A stretch of 64,000 nucleotides of DNA from Motacilla alba alba (Eukaryota; Chordata; Aves; Passeriformes; Motacillidae): contig NC_052021.1 of assembly GCF_015832195.1 (NCBI RefSeq), forward strand, positions 24,658,286-24,722,285, written 5' to 3'. A model generated the notes under the pieces. It saw only the letters and a list, made by a program, of their open reading frames with translations. It did no database searches and was not told where the DNA came from. Made by a program: the position numbers and the translations under genes. Positions within the stretch are counted from its first letter, which is position 1. Each line of letters opens with the position of its first letter. Shown here piece by piece: positions 12,654-25,448 of this stretch.

Positions 12654-15600
12654 TTTGTTGCAGCGGTGGCAGCAGGTTTTGGTTCTAGTTGCTTTTCTCT
12701 ATGAGTGTCAATAAAATCTTGATTTGCAAGAATCATTGTGCAGCTTGACCTCTTCTTCAGTCCTGTTAAATAACAGGAACTCTCATACAGATGCAGACAG
12801 GCTTTTGAGACAGAAATACCATATAATTCTGTCAGATAAGGCCTGGCATCATTTTCATGGGTTTTCTTTAGGGAAAGGTATGAGTACTTTCTGATTGCTA
12901 TACATACAGGTACAAGTTTTCAGTCTTTTTCTAGAAAATAGGAAGCACTTCAAAACTGAGTCCCTCTAAGCCACTGTATCTAAAGCAAGTAATTGTATTT
13001 TTGCACTTTTCCCTGTGAAAAAGTAATTTCTGTGGGATAACACTGCAGCTGTGGTGATTACATCTTTACTTCAGACTGTGGGAAGAATGATAACATAAAC
13101 AAGTGTAAGTGGGCTGTGCAGGAAAAGCTGCAGCAAGGATTGGACCAAGCTCTCTTTGGCAGGGGGAGAAATGGAGACTGCCCTTGTGTGGTGGCAAGAG
13201 CAGTGTGTGGGGGGCAGAGGCAAGACTAAATTTCCAGCTGGGTAGGAGAGCTGAGCTGTGTCAGCACAGAAGGGGGTGGGAGAACAGTGAGGGAGGTCAG
13301 CCTGACTGGAGATGGAGTCAGATGGGGCTCTGATTTCTTCTTCCCAGTGGTGCTTGCTTCTCTGTAGCATAGGGTAGTTCCTAGATGTCCACTGGATCTC
13401 CTGGTATTTCCACTTTGTTGGGAGAGTAGTATCCTAGTCCAGGCTTGAAGGGCAACCTTGTAGCTGGGGCAAGTGAAGGATGATTAACCTGTGTGGGCTC
13501 TGACAGCTTGTGGCTGTTGCAGGTAGCTCTCTAAGCTGCTTAACTCAGTTCTGTTCAGGTGTCTGTTGCCAAAGCTTGCTCTTGATGTCCAAATGTAATG
13601 AAGCTGGACCAGTGACAGTGCACTGTGAAATTCTCCCTTCTTTGTCAGTTCGCTTGTTTTTGGAATACTCTGCCATCTCTCCTCCTTCTAAATCTGTAGT
13701 TCCACAATGTCCAGGTTGTGTTACTGCTCTCTGATGTTCCTGTGAAGTCAGCCAGTCCCTGCAGCCCCAATGGGCTGGGCACCCAACAGCTTTGTGCGGG
13801 ATGGCAGTACTAGCTGGCAGCAGACTGGGGCTGCACCTCAGCTGTTCATTTAATAGATGACTGGAAACAACTGTAAGAAATCAGATATGGGCAAGACAGA
13901 GGGGACTTCACATTCCCCTTCTAGTAACAGCTTTTAGAAACTATTAAATTGTCAATGCACAGTATTTTCTTTATACTTATGTTTGAAGTGTCAGACTCTG
14001 CATCTTTAGGTGCTACATTGCTTAGGGGGAGCCCCAGAACAATCTTAAATTGTGTACATCTTGATGACATTTAAGTGCACAGTGGCAAGGAAAGCCTGAT
14101 CTGGCTTTAAAGCAAACTCTCCTTCAATCTGAGCACAGAACTCTCTCCTGACATGGTGCCTACATCAGGCAGTCACTTCTTTGGCTCTGTAGATGCTAGG
14201 CACACAGACAAATCTATGAGTTCTCCAGATTGCAGGACTTCCATAGAGGAGGCAGAGTTGCAGTAGAGGGAGTGTGAAACTACTTCTATGTTCTAAAGAC
14301 ACAATTTGTTGTATCCAATGTGTTTTGACAGGTAAGTGCTATCTCAGCCAGTCCTGGATGTTGCCAGGAGGCACTTCAGGTATAATTAGGGGTGTAGGCT
14401 GCAGTTCAAAGCTGGCTATTGTTCATTTGTTCTGCTGCTGTGGAAGAAGGGCTTTGAGTCACAAAGACATTGCCAAGGTCCGTACTGTCTGTCCACAGAT
14501 CTCCAAAAGACATTGCTTATATGACCATGAAGCTTGCAATGGTTGGACATCCATCTAGCTGCCTCTAAGGCTGCTTCTTGCCACATGATCCATGACTATT
14601 GCTCAGTCAGTGGAGAAGAATATGATGCCCTTGTAATGAACAAGATGGTTGTATTTAACAACCTGTGGTGATAGATCTTTTCCACACCTTAATCGAGCAG
14701 CAGGTGCACTTTGCTTTCTAGGCATGATGCAAAAACCACTTGAGTAGCAGTGAAAGAATGATGGTCTTGTGGGTGGAAAGATTTTTGATTCACAGTCTGG
14801 CTAAGTTTGTTGTCTGGCAGATTGGCTGCCAATAAACTGGTGAAAATGTGGCCTTGAAATAAGTAAGGATGAGCCTTTTGCCTTACACACATCTCTCAGT
14901 GAATCATCCTTGTGCACAGGTGTCCAGATACTCCTGCTTACTCAACAAATGCACTCTGCAAAGCCTCATTTATTACGCACCTTTAGCAGACTGAATTCCA
15001 GGAGCCTTTGAAATCTGTAGGATTAAATGTGATATGGGCTAGCAGGGAGAGAGAGGCACATACTATGTGTGATAAGAGATGGTGTTTCCAAGGGCTTCTT
15101 TTCCCCTGCTTTTTAACAATTTGTTTGTTTACAGGAAAGCAAATTGAGTGATCTGATATTAAATTTGCATCTGCTTGATGGAATGAGGAAACTGCTTTAT
15201 TTATGTTTTCCAGATTAAGTTAAATGAATGGGTTTTTTCGTTCACTTTGCTTTTATTTTTCAAAGACATGGTCCTGTTTAAATTTGGGTGAACTTGGTTC
15301 TGAAATAAAATTCTGAAATAGAAAATTCAAGCTCCATAAGAAACCATTGTGGAGGCCAGATAGCCTTATCAGCTATTCTTTAGCAGTGACCTTATCAAAC
15401 CTTTTGAAGCAGTCTTGGTCTCAGTCTTTCCAATAAGAGAGTTTATTAGGTTGGGCTGAAAAAAGGACCATTTCTGTATCAGGCCTAGGAAGAAGATCAG
15501 AATCTGGGAGTTTGGGGTACAGTGCAGAATTTCTGCTGCATCTAATTTTGCAGAGGAAGTGCTCCCAGCATGACCTTGGCTGCTTTGGGTGGTACTGCTG

Positions 15601-15977
15601 GGATGGTGCTGCTCTGCCCTGTGGGGTTGCCATATGTAGAGAGGATGTGTAGAGGTGGCTCCACATGGAGCTCTCTGGATTCTGACAGTTCATCTGCATC
15701 TGCCCCAAGCTGTGTTATGACCTATTAGACTCTCTCCAGAAGGGGGTTTCCATAAACAGACTCTACATTTTGATTTACCATGAATTCTCTTTTTTCTTTT
15801 TTTTTTCTTTTTATATGAGGAATAGGGGCAGATTTTTTTTTAATAGTGATGAATTATCTCAAGCAAAGTAAGAAGGCATATTACAGGATAGAAACAGGGT
15901 CATCTGGCTTTACTGTTGTGTGTGCTTCTCATGTAGATCAGTGGTGTTTCTATCTGAAGGGAGCAGAACTCAGCTGT

Positions 15978-16256
15978 AGAGTCATTTAGATTGGGTTTGC
16001 AGGGGGAGGCTCTGCAGATCTTTTGGTCCAGCTCCTGCTCAGATCAGCTTCAAAGGTTGAAGCAGTGATGTTAGATAAAGCTGCTCAGAGCCTCATCAAG
16101 TCAAGTTCTGAATTCCTCCAAGTACAGCAATATCCCAGCCTCCCTGGGCTCCTGATTTAGTGGTGAATCAGCTTAATTGTGAAGGACTTTTTCTTCTCCT
16201 TTATACCTTGCTGGAAATTCCTTGCTGCCACTGCCTGCCAGGAAGATTGGTCCTTG
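15978..16256 (-). mobile_element. CR1 LINE 3' fragment, minus strand
   Basis: The + strand reads as the reverse complement of a CR1 tail: a GAGTCATTTAGATTGGGTTT-like start, then a stretch like the CR1 'ttggtccagctcctgctcagatcagcttc' region, 'gttctgaattcctccaagta', 'cagcctccctgggctcctg' and 'gtgaaggactttttcttctc'. These correspond in order to the conserved blocks of bird CR1 3' regions read backwards. The copy is diverged and 5'-truncated, as most CR1 copies are. The boundaries are approximate, and the outer edge could extend or shrink by about 20 bp. Confidence 0.
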
Positions 16257-19200
16257 TTTGAAAGACTTGATACCATTTTTTGTGATGATGACTCAGAAGT
16301 CTGGGGAGATCATAGATAAGGAAAGTAAAATAATGCATTCCTGAGCTATTACTGTTCCTGAACAGGGCCAGCAGCTTTCAGTTTGAAGGCTGCACAGTGA
16401 AAGTAAGATTAATTTTCTGCTCATCTCCCTGTTTCATTAAATTCCTGGTCTCAGCAACAGATTCATTTTGGACTATTTTCTGTTCTTGTTGCCATCTTTG
16501 TCATTGGAATGGGATATCAGCATGTTAATGCCTCATATAACCTGTGAATGATGGTAGAGCATGGTCGCTCTTTGACATTTTCAATGCCCTGTAATTTCAT
16601 TATCTGGTCATTCTTCCCTTCCCCTGCAGTGTAGTGTGTCTGACATGGTGATTGCCACTTCTAATGTCTTTTTCTGGTACTACTTCCCAAGATTTTCCTC
16701 TGTCATTATGGGTGCTTTGCCTTTCTTAAAAGCAAGGTAATTCTTCGGGTGAAAAAGAACTTTATCTTGCATCCTCAAACTATATTATTTTTCTTGTGGC
16801 AGAAATAATAAATTACTGCTTCTTTGCAATTTTCATCCTGAAGGATTTTATAGAACCATGTCAGATACATAAGCATCACTCTTCACTGTAACATGGTCAC
16901 TTTTCTGAGTGGAATAGGGGTAGTCTATGTTTAAAAAGTGTCTCCTCATTCAGCTGTGGAGGAGAGAGATGTGTATGTCTGACATGCTCTCAGTGTTCCA
17001 CTTCAGACAATCATCTTGGCATTTCTCAGATCCCTCATTACTGCAAGGCTGGAGGACAGTGGTAGTGCCCTTGACCTTTCTTTTCCTGTCTTCCTATGGT
17101 ATGTTAAAAGACTTTTTTTGTGGGATATTTCTTTGTTTCAACTTTTGTGGTTAAGGTCTGATGTTTGTTCAGAGGAGTTGAGAAGTGTCTTGGGATTTGC
17201 ATGATTTGGGGACACATAAGATGCTGTGGATTGCTCCAGACAAGGTGTCCCTTATAATTCCACCTTCTAATGTAATGAGCTCATGTAGTGAGTGTATGCA
17301 GGTGACTGGTTGAAATCTTGTTTGTAAATGTCTCTATATAGCAAAGATAGCAGAGGTTAGGGCTTGTTTTAGGAAAAAGGCTAGGGCACTCATTAAATGC
17401 TTATACTAAGCAGGAAGAATATGACCACATCAGTAATGCCTCAGTTAACAGCAGGGAATTCTGTAGTTTGTGAGAGTGGGTCTCAGTCTTGGACATGTTA
17501 TATTTTACTAGAGGTTTTGGAAGATTGTTAGAAGGCAGTTCAGAAGAATCCTGTCAGGGAAACAAAGTTAGAAATGCAAAACCCGAGAAGTTTGATTTGT
17601 GCATTTTCTTTTCCATTGCCCTTGGCATGGAAAACTTCTCAAACTTTCTCAAAGTTTTTTATGGGGTTCATTACCCATTCACTAATAAGTGTTAATTAGA
17701 GTTTGCAAAGACTTTTCTTGGAATGTTTGCATGTTAAGAGTCACCTTCTCCTGAGATCTGACTCTGTTTAGTCATGTGGAAAATTTCACCTTCTTACTGC
17801 TTCTTTTTAAAAATCAGTTGTTAATAATAATCAGATGACCTAAGGTGTGCAGGCTGAAGACTTTTGGTTTCATCACTCGGGTTCCATTGATGTTTTAATT
17901 AGTACTAAAGGCTGTTGTTTCCACCTTTTCACACAAATTCCTCATGATGACATTACTAACTCTCCTGGGCTGGAAGCAAGACGCTGTTGTGTTTGTTGCT
18001 GCAATGCTTTGGGTTTGGTCTGGATTGTGGTAGACTTGCTATGATTCTTATGTTTGCAAATCTTGTAATTCCCTCCCTCTCAGGTACATCTGAGCTCTTC
18101 TGATACACATATTAATTCTCTGTTAATTCTGGACTTTCCATGGGACCGAAGCACTGCATGGAGACTTTCTGAGCAGTAGAAATACAGCCTAGTATTTAGA
18201 GCAAGGACTGGCACAGCTTGCAACAAGGACATTTACCTAGACCCAGCCTTTTGTCAGAGCCCCTGCTCTAGTACAGGGCACAGTGAGGTTCTGCATTTGG
18301 CACTGGAACTGCCACATGCCCCTGTTGAGAGCTGGCACAGAGGAGCTGGGTAGAAGGAGAGCTGTTTGCAAGGGAGGCTGTTGGCCAAGGAAGGTCAGTC
18401 TCCCAACTCTCCCTTCTCTTTATTGACTAGAAAGGAATCCAAAGAAGACCAAGCTCCTTGGACTAGATTTAAACCTTTTTAAAGAGGAAACATTTAAATT
18501 TCATGTCTAGAAGAAGCTTTATGGAACTGACTTTTTAGCCATGCTGAGTGGTCTTGCTAAAGAGGCTACCTTGTTTTACAGCTTTAAATCTACTTTGGAC
18601 TGAATATTAGCAATTATCCCATGGGGAACAATCCTATTTTTTCTGGATGAGCTAATAGGCTTCTTGCATCTCTGATTTCTATTGTGCTGTCAAGATGTGG
18701 ATGATTGTTATTAAAGGCTGTGAGAAGCAACTGGTCAGCTCATTGCCAAACTGTTATAATTCATGGGTGTTGTACATGGGCTGCAGTTTGCTTAACATTG
18801 CAATCCGTGTCTTCTAAATTGTTTTCATAGAGCTTGGCCAATAAAATTGCAGGTTTATTATGTTCATGCAGATCTCTTGTTTAATCAAGAATGCTACACG
18901 TGCTGCGAATGCAAAGCTGTTCTCAGGAAGTTTGTGAATTAAATTGGCTTTATTTTCCTTTATGTTTGAATGTAAATACAATATTCTTGAATGAAAAGGG
19001 CTCATGGCATCTGCAAGTGCTTGCAATAGCTGTTCAAGAGTGCTCTGTGCTATTCTGACTGTGACATTGCTAATCTGAGGCATCTAAAACAGCCTGAGAT
19101 AATTTATTGTCTTCTTTCTTGGTAGGGAGAGGAGGGAAAATAATGCAATGGAAATAATTCAAAATCATTATGTATATCTATAAATTATATAATGCATACC

Positions 19201-19204
<4 letters not shown>

Positions 19205-19262
<58 letters not shown>
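19205..19262. repeat. (TA)n microsatellite, about 29 units
   Basis: An uninterrupted run of alternating T and A of about 58 bp, flanked by more AT-rich sequence. It is likely to be polymorphic in length and can extrude cruciforms. The 'YIYIYIYI' frames translated over it are not genes. Confidence 0.
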
Positions 19263-19269
<7 letters not shown>

Positions 19270-21152
19270 TATAAAATGTGTGCATGTGTGTAAAGGAAAA
19301 GTAAAAATAAGAGAATATGAGATTTTGTTGTTTTGTTTTAAGGCATTGCTTGCCTCCAAGAGCTAGGGCTTGTAGAAAACCAAAATGCAACAGTCCAAGA
19401 GAGATAACTTGAGCTCTGTGATGCAGTGGAAGATGCTGGTGCTCTGACAGCTTGGTTTAAAGCTGAGCCCCTAGTGCCTGTTTTAGTGCATCAATTTTGT
19501 AATGAGAGCTGCTCTGGCTGCAGGAATGTTGTCAGGAGCTTGGAGCTGTTGGAATCAGTCTTGTGCTGGTGCAGTTACTAAAGAGATCTGTATCAATTTC
19601 CATTTGAAAGACTGGACTGGGGAGTATCTTCATTCTTCTGTGTTGTACATGTGAATTTACAACAAGTTACACTGTTCCAATAACTAGGTTTACTGAAGAT
19701 TATATTTGGAACTCTTGCTGTCAGTCCTGATATAAAAAAGGCCTAGAGAAATATTTCTGTTTTGGGAGGTGTTTTATAAGAAGTAGTTTGTAGATGATCA
19801 TCTTAGAGAAAGGACAGTCATAAAACATCAGAGGCAAAAATGAGCCTTTGGATTTGTTCTTTAGTTTGTCACAGGTACTAAAAGATGTGCTCACCTTTTC
19901 CTACGTGTGCATCCTGCAAGGTAAGACAAAGAATTTGTGCAGAGTTGATACGCTGACACTGTCTACTTGAATCAGCTCTCTGGTCCCCACTGTGCTTTAG
20001 CCTCTGGTGATGTTCAGAGCTCTCAGCTTTTGCCAGCTCAACCCTTTCTCTGAAAAGCATATTGCTCCCATGACTTCATGGTGCTGATAAGGAGAAGACC
20101 TTGTGGTGTGACTAGTGAGGGAGTGGAGATTATTTTGAGGGTAATCCAGGGCTCTTGAGGCAGTAAAGAGGAGAAGAAAACTCTCACTGACCTTGCAGAG
20201 TGGCCATTACAGATGTTTAGTCCATTTGTATTCTTACTTTGTTGTACTGCACAGCCATTCCCTCTTATGTTCTCAAGGGGCAGAATGATTTTTGGAAGTT
20301 TTGAGAAATTTCTGCCACACCACATAAAGCATTCCAATGCAGGAATAGTCAGTGGGACTGTTGATGCTCTTTAGAGCCCGTCTGCAGTGATGGGTGGTTT
20401 TGATATCTCAATGCAAAGTGCAAGATAACCCTATAACCCATGGATGTGAAATTCCCTGAAGGTCATCTGGAGACCCTGCAGAGCTGCAAAGGATTTTCAG
20501 AGAACATGAGACTCTGTCTCTTCCCGCTTTTCTACCTCCAGATTTTGGGTCCTAGATGTTCTTCTGACGGTGATGCAGGTACTAGAAGAGCAGAGCTCTG
20601 AGCCTTCCTTGTCACACATGAGTAAAAAGGATCTATCTCTTAGATTTTAGCATCCTAGATCTTGATCTTAAAGCAGCCCCAGTTAAAATGTCAGTCAGCA
20701 GTCTCACTTGTCATAACCATAATTCTTATTAGGAGATTCTTATAAGACAGTGGCTTGATATGAAGAATGTTCTTTAATTTCTCTGTCTCCTGGAGGGCAA
20801 GATTCTTTCAGGTCCATAGAAATAATTTTTTAGATCCCTAAGTAAGGAAAGGAAAGAGATCTCACAATGTCAAACCTTCTGAAAGTTTTCTGTTGAAGTG
20901 AGGGTTGCAGACTGGAGCCAGTAGGTGTCTGACCAACTGTCCCTGGGCCCCAACCAACTTTAAAAGGATTCCAAAAGTTGATAGGGCTTTGGATTTCTGC
21001 AAAGGTGATTTGCCCCTTTTCTCTTATAAAATCCATGTACATAATGTAGAGTCTGAACTTCTGAGTTTCCTACTTTTACAGTTTGAAATTCTCAACCATA
21101 ATGTAGCATTAAAGGAGATTGGAATTCAAGTTCCTCTATTTTTCTCAGCTTC

Positions 21153-21167
21153 TTTTTTTTTTTTTTT
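21153..21167. repeat. Poly-T tract
   Basis: Fifteen T in a row within ordinary intron sequence. Confidence 0.
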
Positions 21168-24100
21168 AATAAGTAACAGAACACTTAAGTCTGTAAGAAA
21201 AATTGCCCTTGACAGCTTCAACTGTGCTGCTCCACATCTCCCCATGTAGGCATTAGCACAAGGTATTTCTAAAGCGGTAAAAAAATCATTTTCTCTCTTA
21301 CTAAGGTCAAAATCAGATGAATGTATTTTTTTCTTAAACACATATTCTGTCCCCCCACCTTGAGCTATTGGGCTGACACTAAAAATTGCAATTGTATTGT
21401 GGATCCTCAAAGATTCCTTCATTTTCTCCCACCCCACCATGTGCTGGTGCCAGTCTTTCACAGGATAATTTTCTGAGAGCAGGGTGGGGGGGGAATATAT
21501 GAAAAGTTTTAGTGCTGAGACAGAGGAGGATGTTATATCTGGCTCAATGTGGTGGATATACGCAGAGGAAACATTCCCAGCTCACATTCTGGAAATACCT
21601 AGTGAGAGAGATTTCATGTAAGTCTGCTTGGTTAGGCCCTCCAAAGGAGATAACATCCTGGCTCCAGGGGTGCTTGGCATGAGCAAGAGCTGCTCTGCAC
21701 AGCAGCAAAGAAAGGAAATTGCCCAGACAGAGAGTGTTTTCACAGCAACATATGAAAATTCACAGATGAAAATAATTTTGCTTTACTGTTTTAAGATACA
21801 AGACAAATAATAATAGTAAAAAGCTACTTAAGGTACAAGTAGTTCAGCCATTGTAATGATGATGAAATGTGTGCACATGACAAATACAGAATAAAAAGAA
21901 AAACAATAAAGGTGATTAAAATGATGAGTGAAGATTATTTCAAAGGAATATGAGTAGGAAAAGAAGCTGCTAGGGCAGAGTCTGACCTTACCATAGTTGA
22001 GCCACTAAGTTTTAAAGTAGGTTTTGTTGCCTGCAGATGAGAACTGCATAAACAGAAGTTCAAGGTCAGGAGCGTGCAGTTAATTGCACAGACCACATTT
22101 TTATTACCTTAATATATAAGATAATCAGATCATTTAAATTTTTTTAATCTACAATAATGTAAAAAAAATGTTAATTGGCTATTTAGCACTCAAACTCTTG
22201 CTTCTGACCTTTTGTCTGTCCAGAGTCCTGACTTGTGCTTGTCTCTTACCTCAGGCACTGTCCTGTTCTGTGTGTCCCACTCAGCCTGACTGACCCAAGT
22301 TGCCTGTGATACTTACTCATATAATCTAAATTATCACTTTTATTTTTATCTTGTTCTTCCTGTGATGATTCTCATATTTCACCTTCCCTGCTGTTTAATT
22401 ATAAGTACTCTATGTACGCATATTTAAGACATTGTGATTACATAATGAATTTGTACAATGATGTTACAGTTGTTTAAAGTGGGTTCTCATATGTGGTGGA
22501 AAATTTGATTATTGGATGTAGATAGGTGCTGTACCGTAACTTGAACAATTTGTGCATTTTGCCCTTTTTCCTTCTGTGCTACATTTGCCACTTGGAAAAC
22601 TGCACCAATCCTTATGTCCCTGGGCTGCTGTGAGGAAAGGAATGAGCCAAAGTCCAAGGTGCTTGGATTTGCAGTTAATAAGGATCCAGGAGTGGAAGGT
22701 CTTTTAACTGGCCACTAAAAACAGATGTGAGGGTTTATCTCCCAACAGGTGCATTGTTTTCTTCCATGGTAACATCTGTAAAACTCCAACTTTTGGACTG
22801 GTTCTCCTGTGCTGGCAGTGAGTCATTTTCACATGAAGTAAGCCTTTGTAGGCACGAGGCTGGAATGGACTTTAACAGGATATCTACTCTATCTTCTGTC
22901 CCTGGGGAGAGCGGGAATCTCTTGCCCGTGCACTGATCAATAACAACTGTTTGAGCTGCTAATTGGAATCTGAAGAAGATCACTAATATTTATATATGTA
23001 CATATGCAGGGGAGAGGTGAGAGGGCATATGTGTGAGAGGAGTGAGAGCTCCTGAGTAGCACCTGGAGTCCAAAATGGAACAGCTTTAACCAGCCTGAGT
23101 TTTCTTGAAAAATCACCTTTCTGGGAACTTTTTTTCCCCTCCTTCTTTCAGAAATGCTTCAGACACAAAATTTCCCTCATAGTTTAGCTTCTTTTATAGA
23201 ACCAGATATGCTTGCCTTCAAGAAAAGCTGTTTCCTGTCCTGGCACTTGTCTCAAAGGGCTTTTTTTTTTTTCTTTAATTAAATTGGGAACTGTCCTGTG
23301 AAGGTAGTGTACCCATACTTGGAGTTCAAGTCATTCCTTCTTTCCAGGTCTCCCCATGTCAGAAGCTTTAAATGGCCCTTCAGCAGAAATGTAACTGACT
23401 CCACAGAGATAAATTGCTGCACAAAATCTGCTGCTTCGCAGATGGTATCAGGAGATAATTGGAATAAGAACTGAGCCAGCAAAGTATCTGGGGCCCTTTT
23501 TTCATTTTCTTCTTGAACTTGGAGGTGTGCACACAGCAGCTTTAAAAGGAAGACAGAGAAGGGAAAAAAGATAAAGTTTCCGAGGCTTTAGAGGGGGGCT
23601 TCTTAGCAAGGGGGAAGAACTGGGATATATGATCTAGTGTGGGTTGCTGAATCAATAGAAATAAATAATGAGTTCTTTGCTATCACCTCTTATAAGGTAT
23701 GATAGGGGATCCTTAAATCATATCACTACCTGACAGGAGAGATTGTATTTATGTTAAACTGAGTTACACAGAGATAAAGCTCAGGCTTCTGTTATTTTAG
23801 GCAATCTAGATGTCTTTTCTGGTGAGAATGTGTATTTATGGGCAGAAAAAACATCCTGAAAAGCTGGGGAAAATTCTGTAGGGCAAAACTGTGCTTTGTC
23901 AGAGGGGTGGATCAGATAATCTGGGGAGAATTTTCTATCTCTGACTTCTCTGAATAATGCTGCTCACAAGCTGCTGATAGTGTTGGTGTGTCCACCCTCC
24001 CTTCCAGTGTGTTTATTCCTAATTACCACACCTTTTCCAGACACTCTCTCCTGATTCTGTGTGGCTGATAATTGCTTTTATATTACACAGACATAGACAC

Positions 24101-24233
24101 AGATGCACACGAGTGTGTGCACTCTCCTGCAGCCTCTGGGACAGCATCCAACTGCTCTTTAAGGACTGCTGTAGGCATCTAATTTATTTCTTTATAAAGG
24201 AGGTTTTGCACAATTGTAATTAGAGTTACAATT

Positions 24234-24252
24234 TGTGTGTGTGTGTGCGTGC
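24234..24252. repeat. Short (TG)n microsatellite
   Basis: About eight to nine TG units with one TGCG interruption, just after an AT-rich palindromic-looking stretch (TTGTAATTAGAGTTACAA). Confidence 0.
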
Positions 24253-24950
24253 ACTAATGGTAAGCATGTGGGTATGCAGGAGATATACTTGCTGTAACTG
24301 AGGCAAGATTTACTAATTTTATTTCCTACTTTCTTGGAAAAAATGTTGCATGAGAGATATTGCCCAATTTTTAATGTGTAGTGTAGACGAAAGAGCCTTG
24401 TGGCTGACTTGCAGCCACTCTACAGCTAGTAGCTGTGAAAACCCTTCCTTTGGTTGATAATTGGAATGTCTGCCTTGGGAGGGGGAAAATCAGACTTATT
24501 TTCCCACATTGTTATAAAACATTATAGTCCAATTCCTTTTCTGAGTCCTGGAGTCATTAGTCATTGCCTTGCTGGTGGGGTTATTCAGCTGCATTCCCTA
24601 CCACGGCAAGGATTTGTATGTGCAAGCCATTTCTGAACATATCCTAAATTACAGTCCCTGCACAAAAATGCCTAAAACCAAAAGCATGAAAGACCCTGTC
24701 AGATTCAATTAAAAACACTTTCTAGATTTGTGAGAAGCCAGCAAGGTAAATCCATGACTCTGGAAGAGGTGTCTCTCAGTGTTGATGCTGATGGCTGCTG
24801 TTTCTTTGCCAGACTGGGCTTGCCCTTGAATTGCCAAGGCATCCAAGAGAACCAGCACACAAAATTCCTGCCCTGCTGTTGTTCCTAAAGGCACAGGAGG
24901 AGAGAGTTGGGCTTTCCAGATCTTCCAGATCTGGCTCTTTCTGTGGTTGC

Positions 24951-24967
24951 TTTTTTTTTTTTTTTTT
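24951..24967. repeat. Poly-T tract
   Basis: Seventeen T in a row, followed by C and further T. An A run of 18 lies about 480 bp downstream at 25431-25448, in the opposite sense. Confidence 0.
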
Positions 24968-25430
24968 CTTTTTGCACCCTCAGATTCTGTTCATTCAGTG
25001 CGAGTCCTGTAAATGGGAATTTCACACTGCTGCTTACATCTGGAAGGTGCTTTTGTGAAGATAATGTGATCTGTCTCCAGCTGTGCCAGTGGGAAGACTT
25101 CTGCTCTGGCTGCAGCCCATTGTGGTGCCTGATTTATATTGAAAGGGAGGAGGGCAGGGGACAGAAGGAGCCTGCTGTGGCAGTTTTCCCACTGGAAAGT
25201 GATAAGCAACACAGGCAAAGGAGGATTAAAGGCGAATATCCTCCTTTTAGTTACTGGTTCTTGTTTTGAGGACAAATTTGACAGTCTCAGCTGTTTGGAG
25301 ATCACAAGTTCACTGGAACATGTTTTGCTTCTGTATGTGATCTTGGGATTTGTCTCTTTCAATTTCAGAGGGCTCTTTTGTCTGCACTGCCTGAAGCCAC
25401 CCACAGATCATTTTCATCTCTCCAGAGATT

Positions 25431-25448
25431 AAAAAAAAAAAAAAAAAA
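25431..25448. repeat. Poly-A tract
   Basis: Eighteen A in a row, followed by A-rich sequence with a few G. No recognisable retroposon body precedes it, so a retroposon origin is not shown. Confidence 0.

Larger units (their letters stand above)
1..15977 (+). other. Upstream intron of the SorCS gene, distal part; no gene seen
   Basis: Inferred to be intron 1 because the exon at 32141 lies downstream on the same strand. No reading frame here resembles a known protein. The longest, 194 codons on the minus strand at 4251-4835, has no recognisable domain and is compositionally ordinary. Minor items are A/C-rich tracts at 2761-2793, 9848-9892 and 10348-10375, a 20-bp tandem duplication at 7495-7534, perfect hairpins at 7946-7976 and 12630-12653, an ATTTT-rich tract near 12338-12368, and a pyrimidine tract at 15786-15812. 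There is no CpG island, so the promoter and first exon are not in this part. Confidence 0.

Noticed and set aside
13614..13625. 12-bp palindrome ACAGTGCACTGT
   Set aside because: Too short to be notable in 64 kb.
19168..19390. Minus-strand frames with long Y-I repeats
   Set aside because: They are translations of the (TA)n microsatellite.
24831..25432. Overlapping open frames on both strands between a poly-T and a poly-A tract
   Set aside because: I considered a retroposon or processed pseudogene bounded by the two homopolymers, but no known gene or element sequence is visible and no target-site duplication was found.
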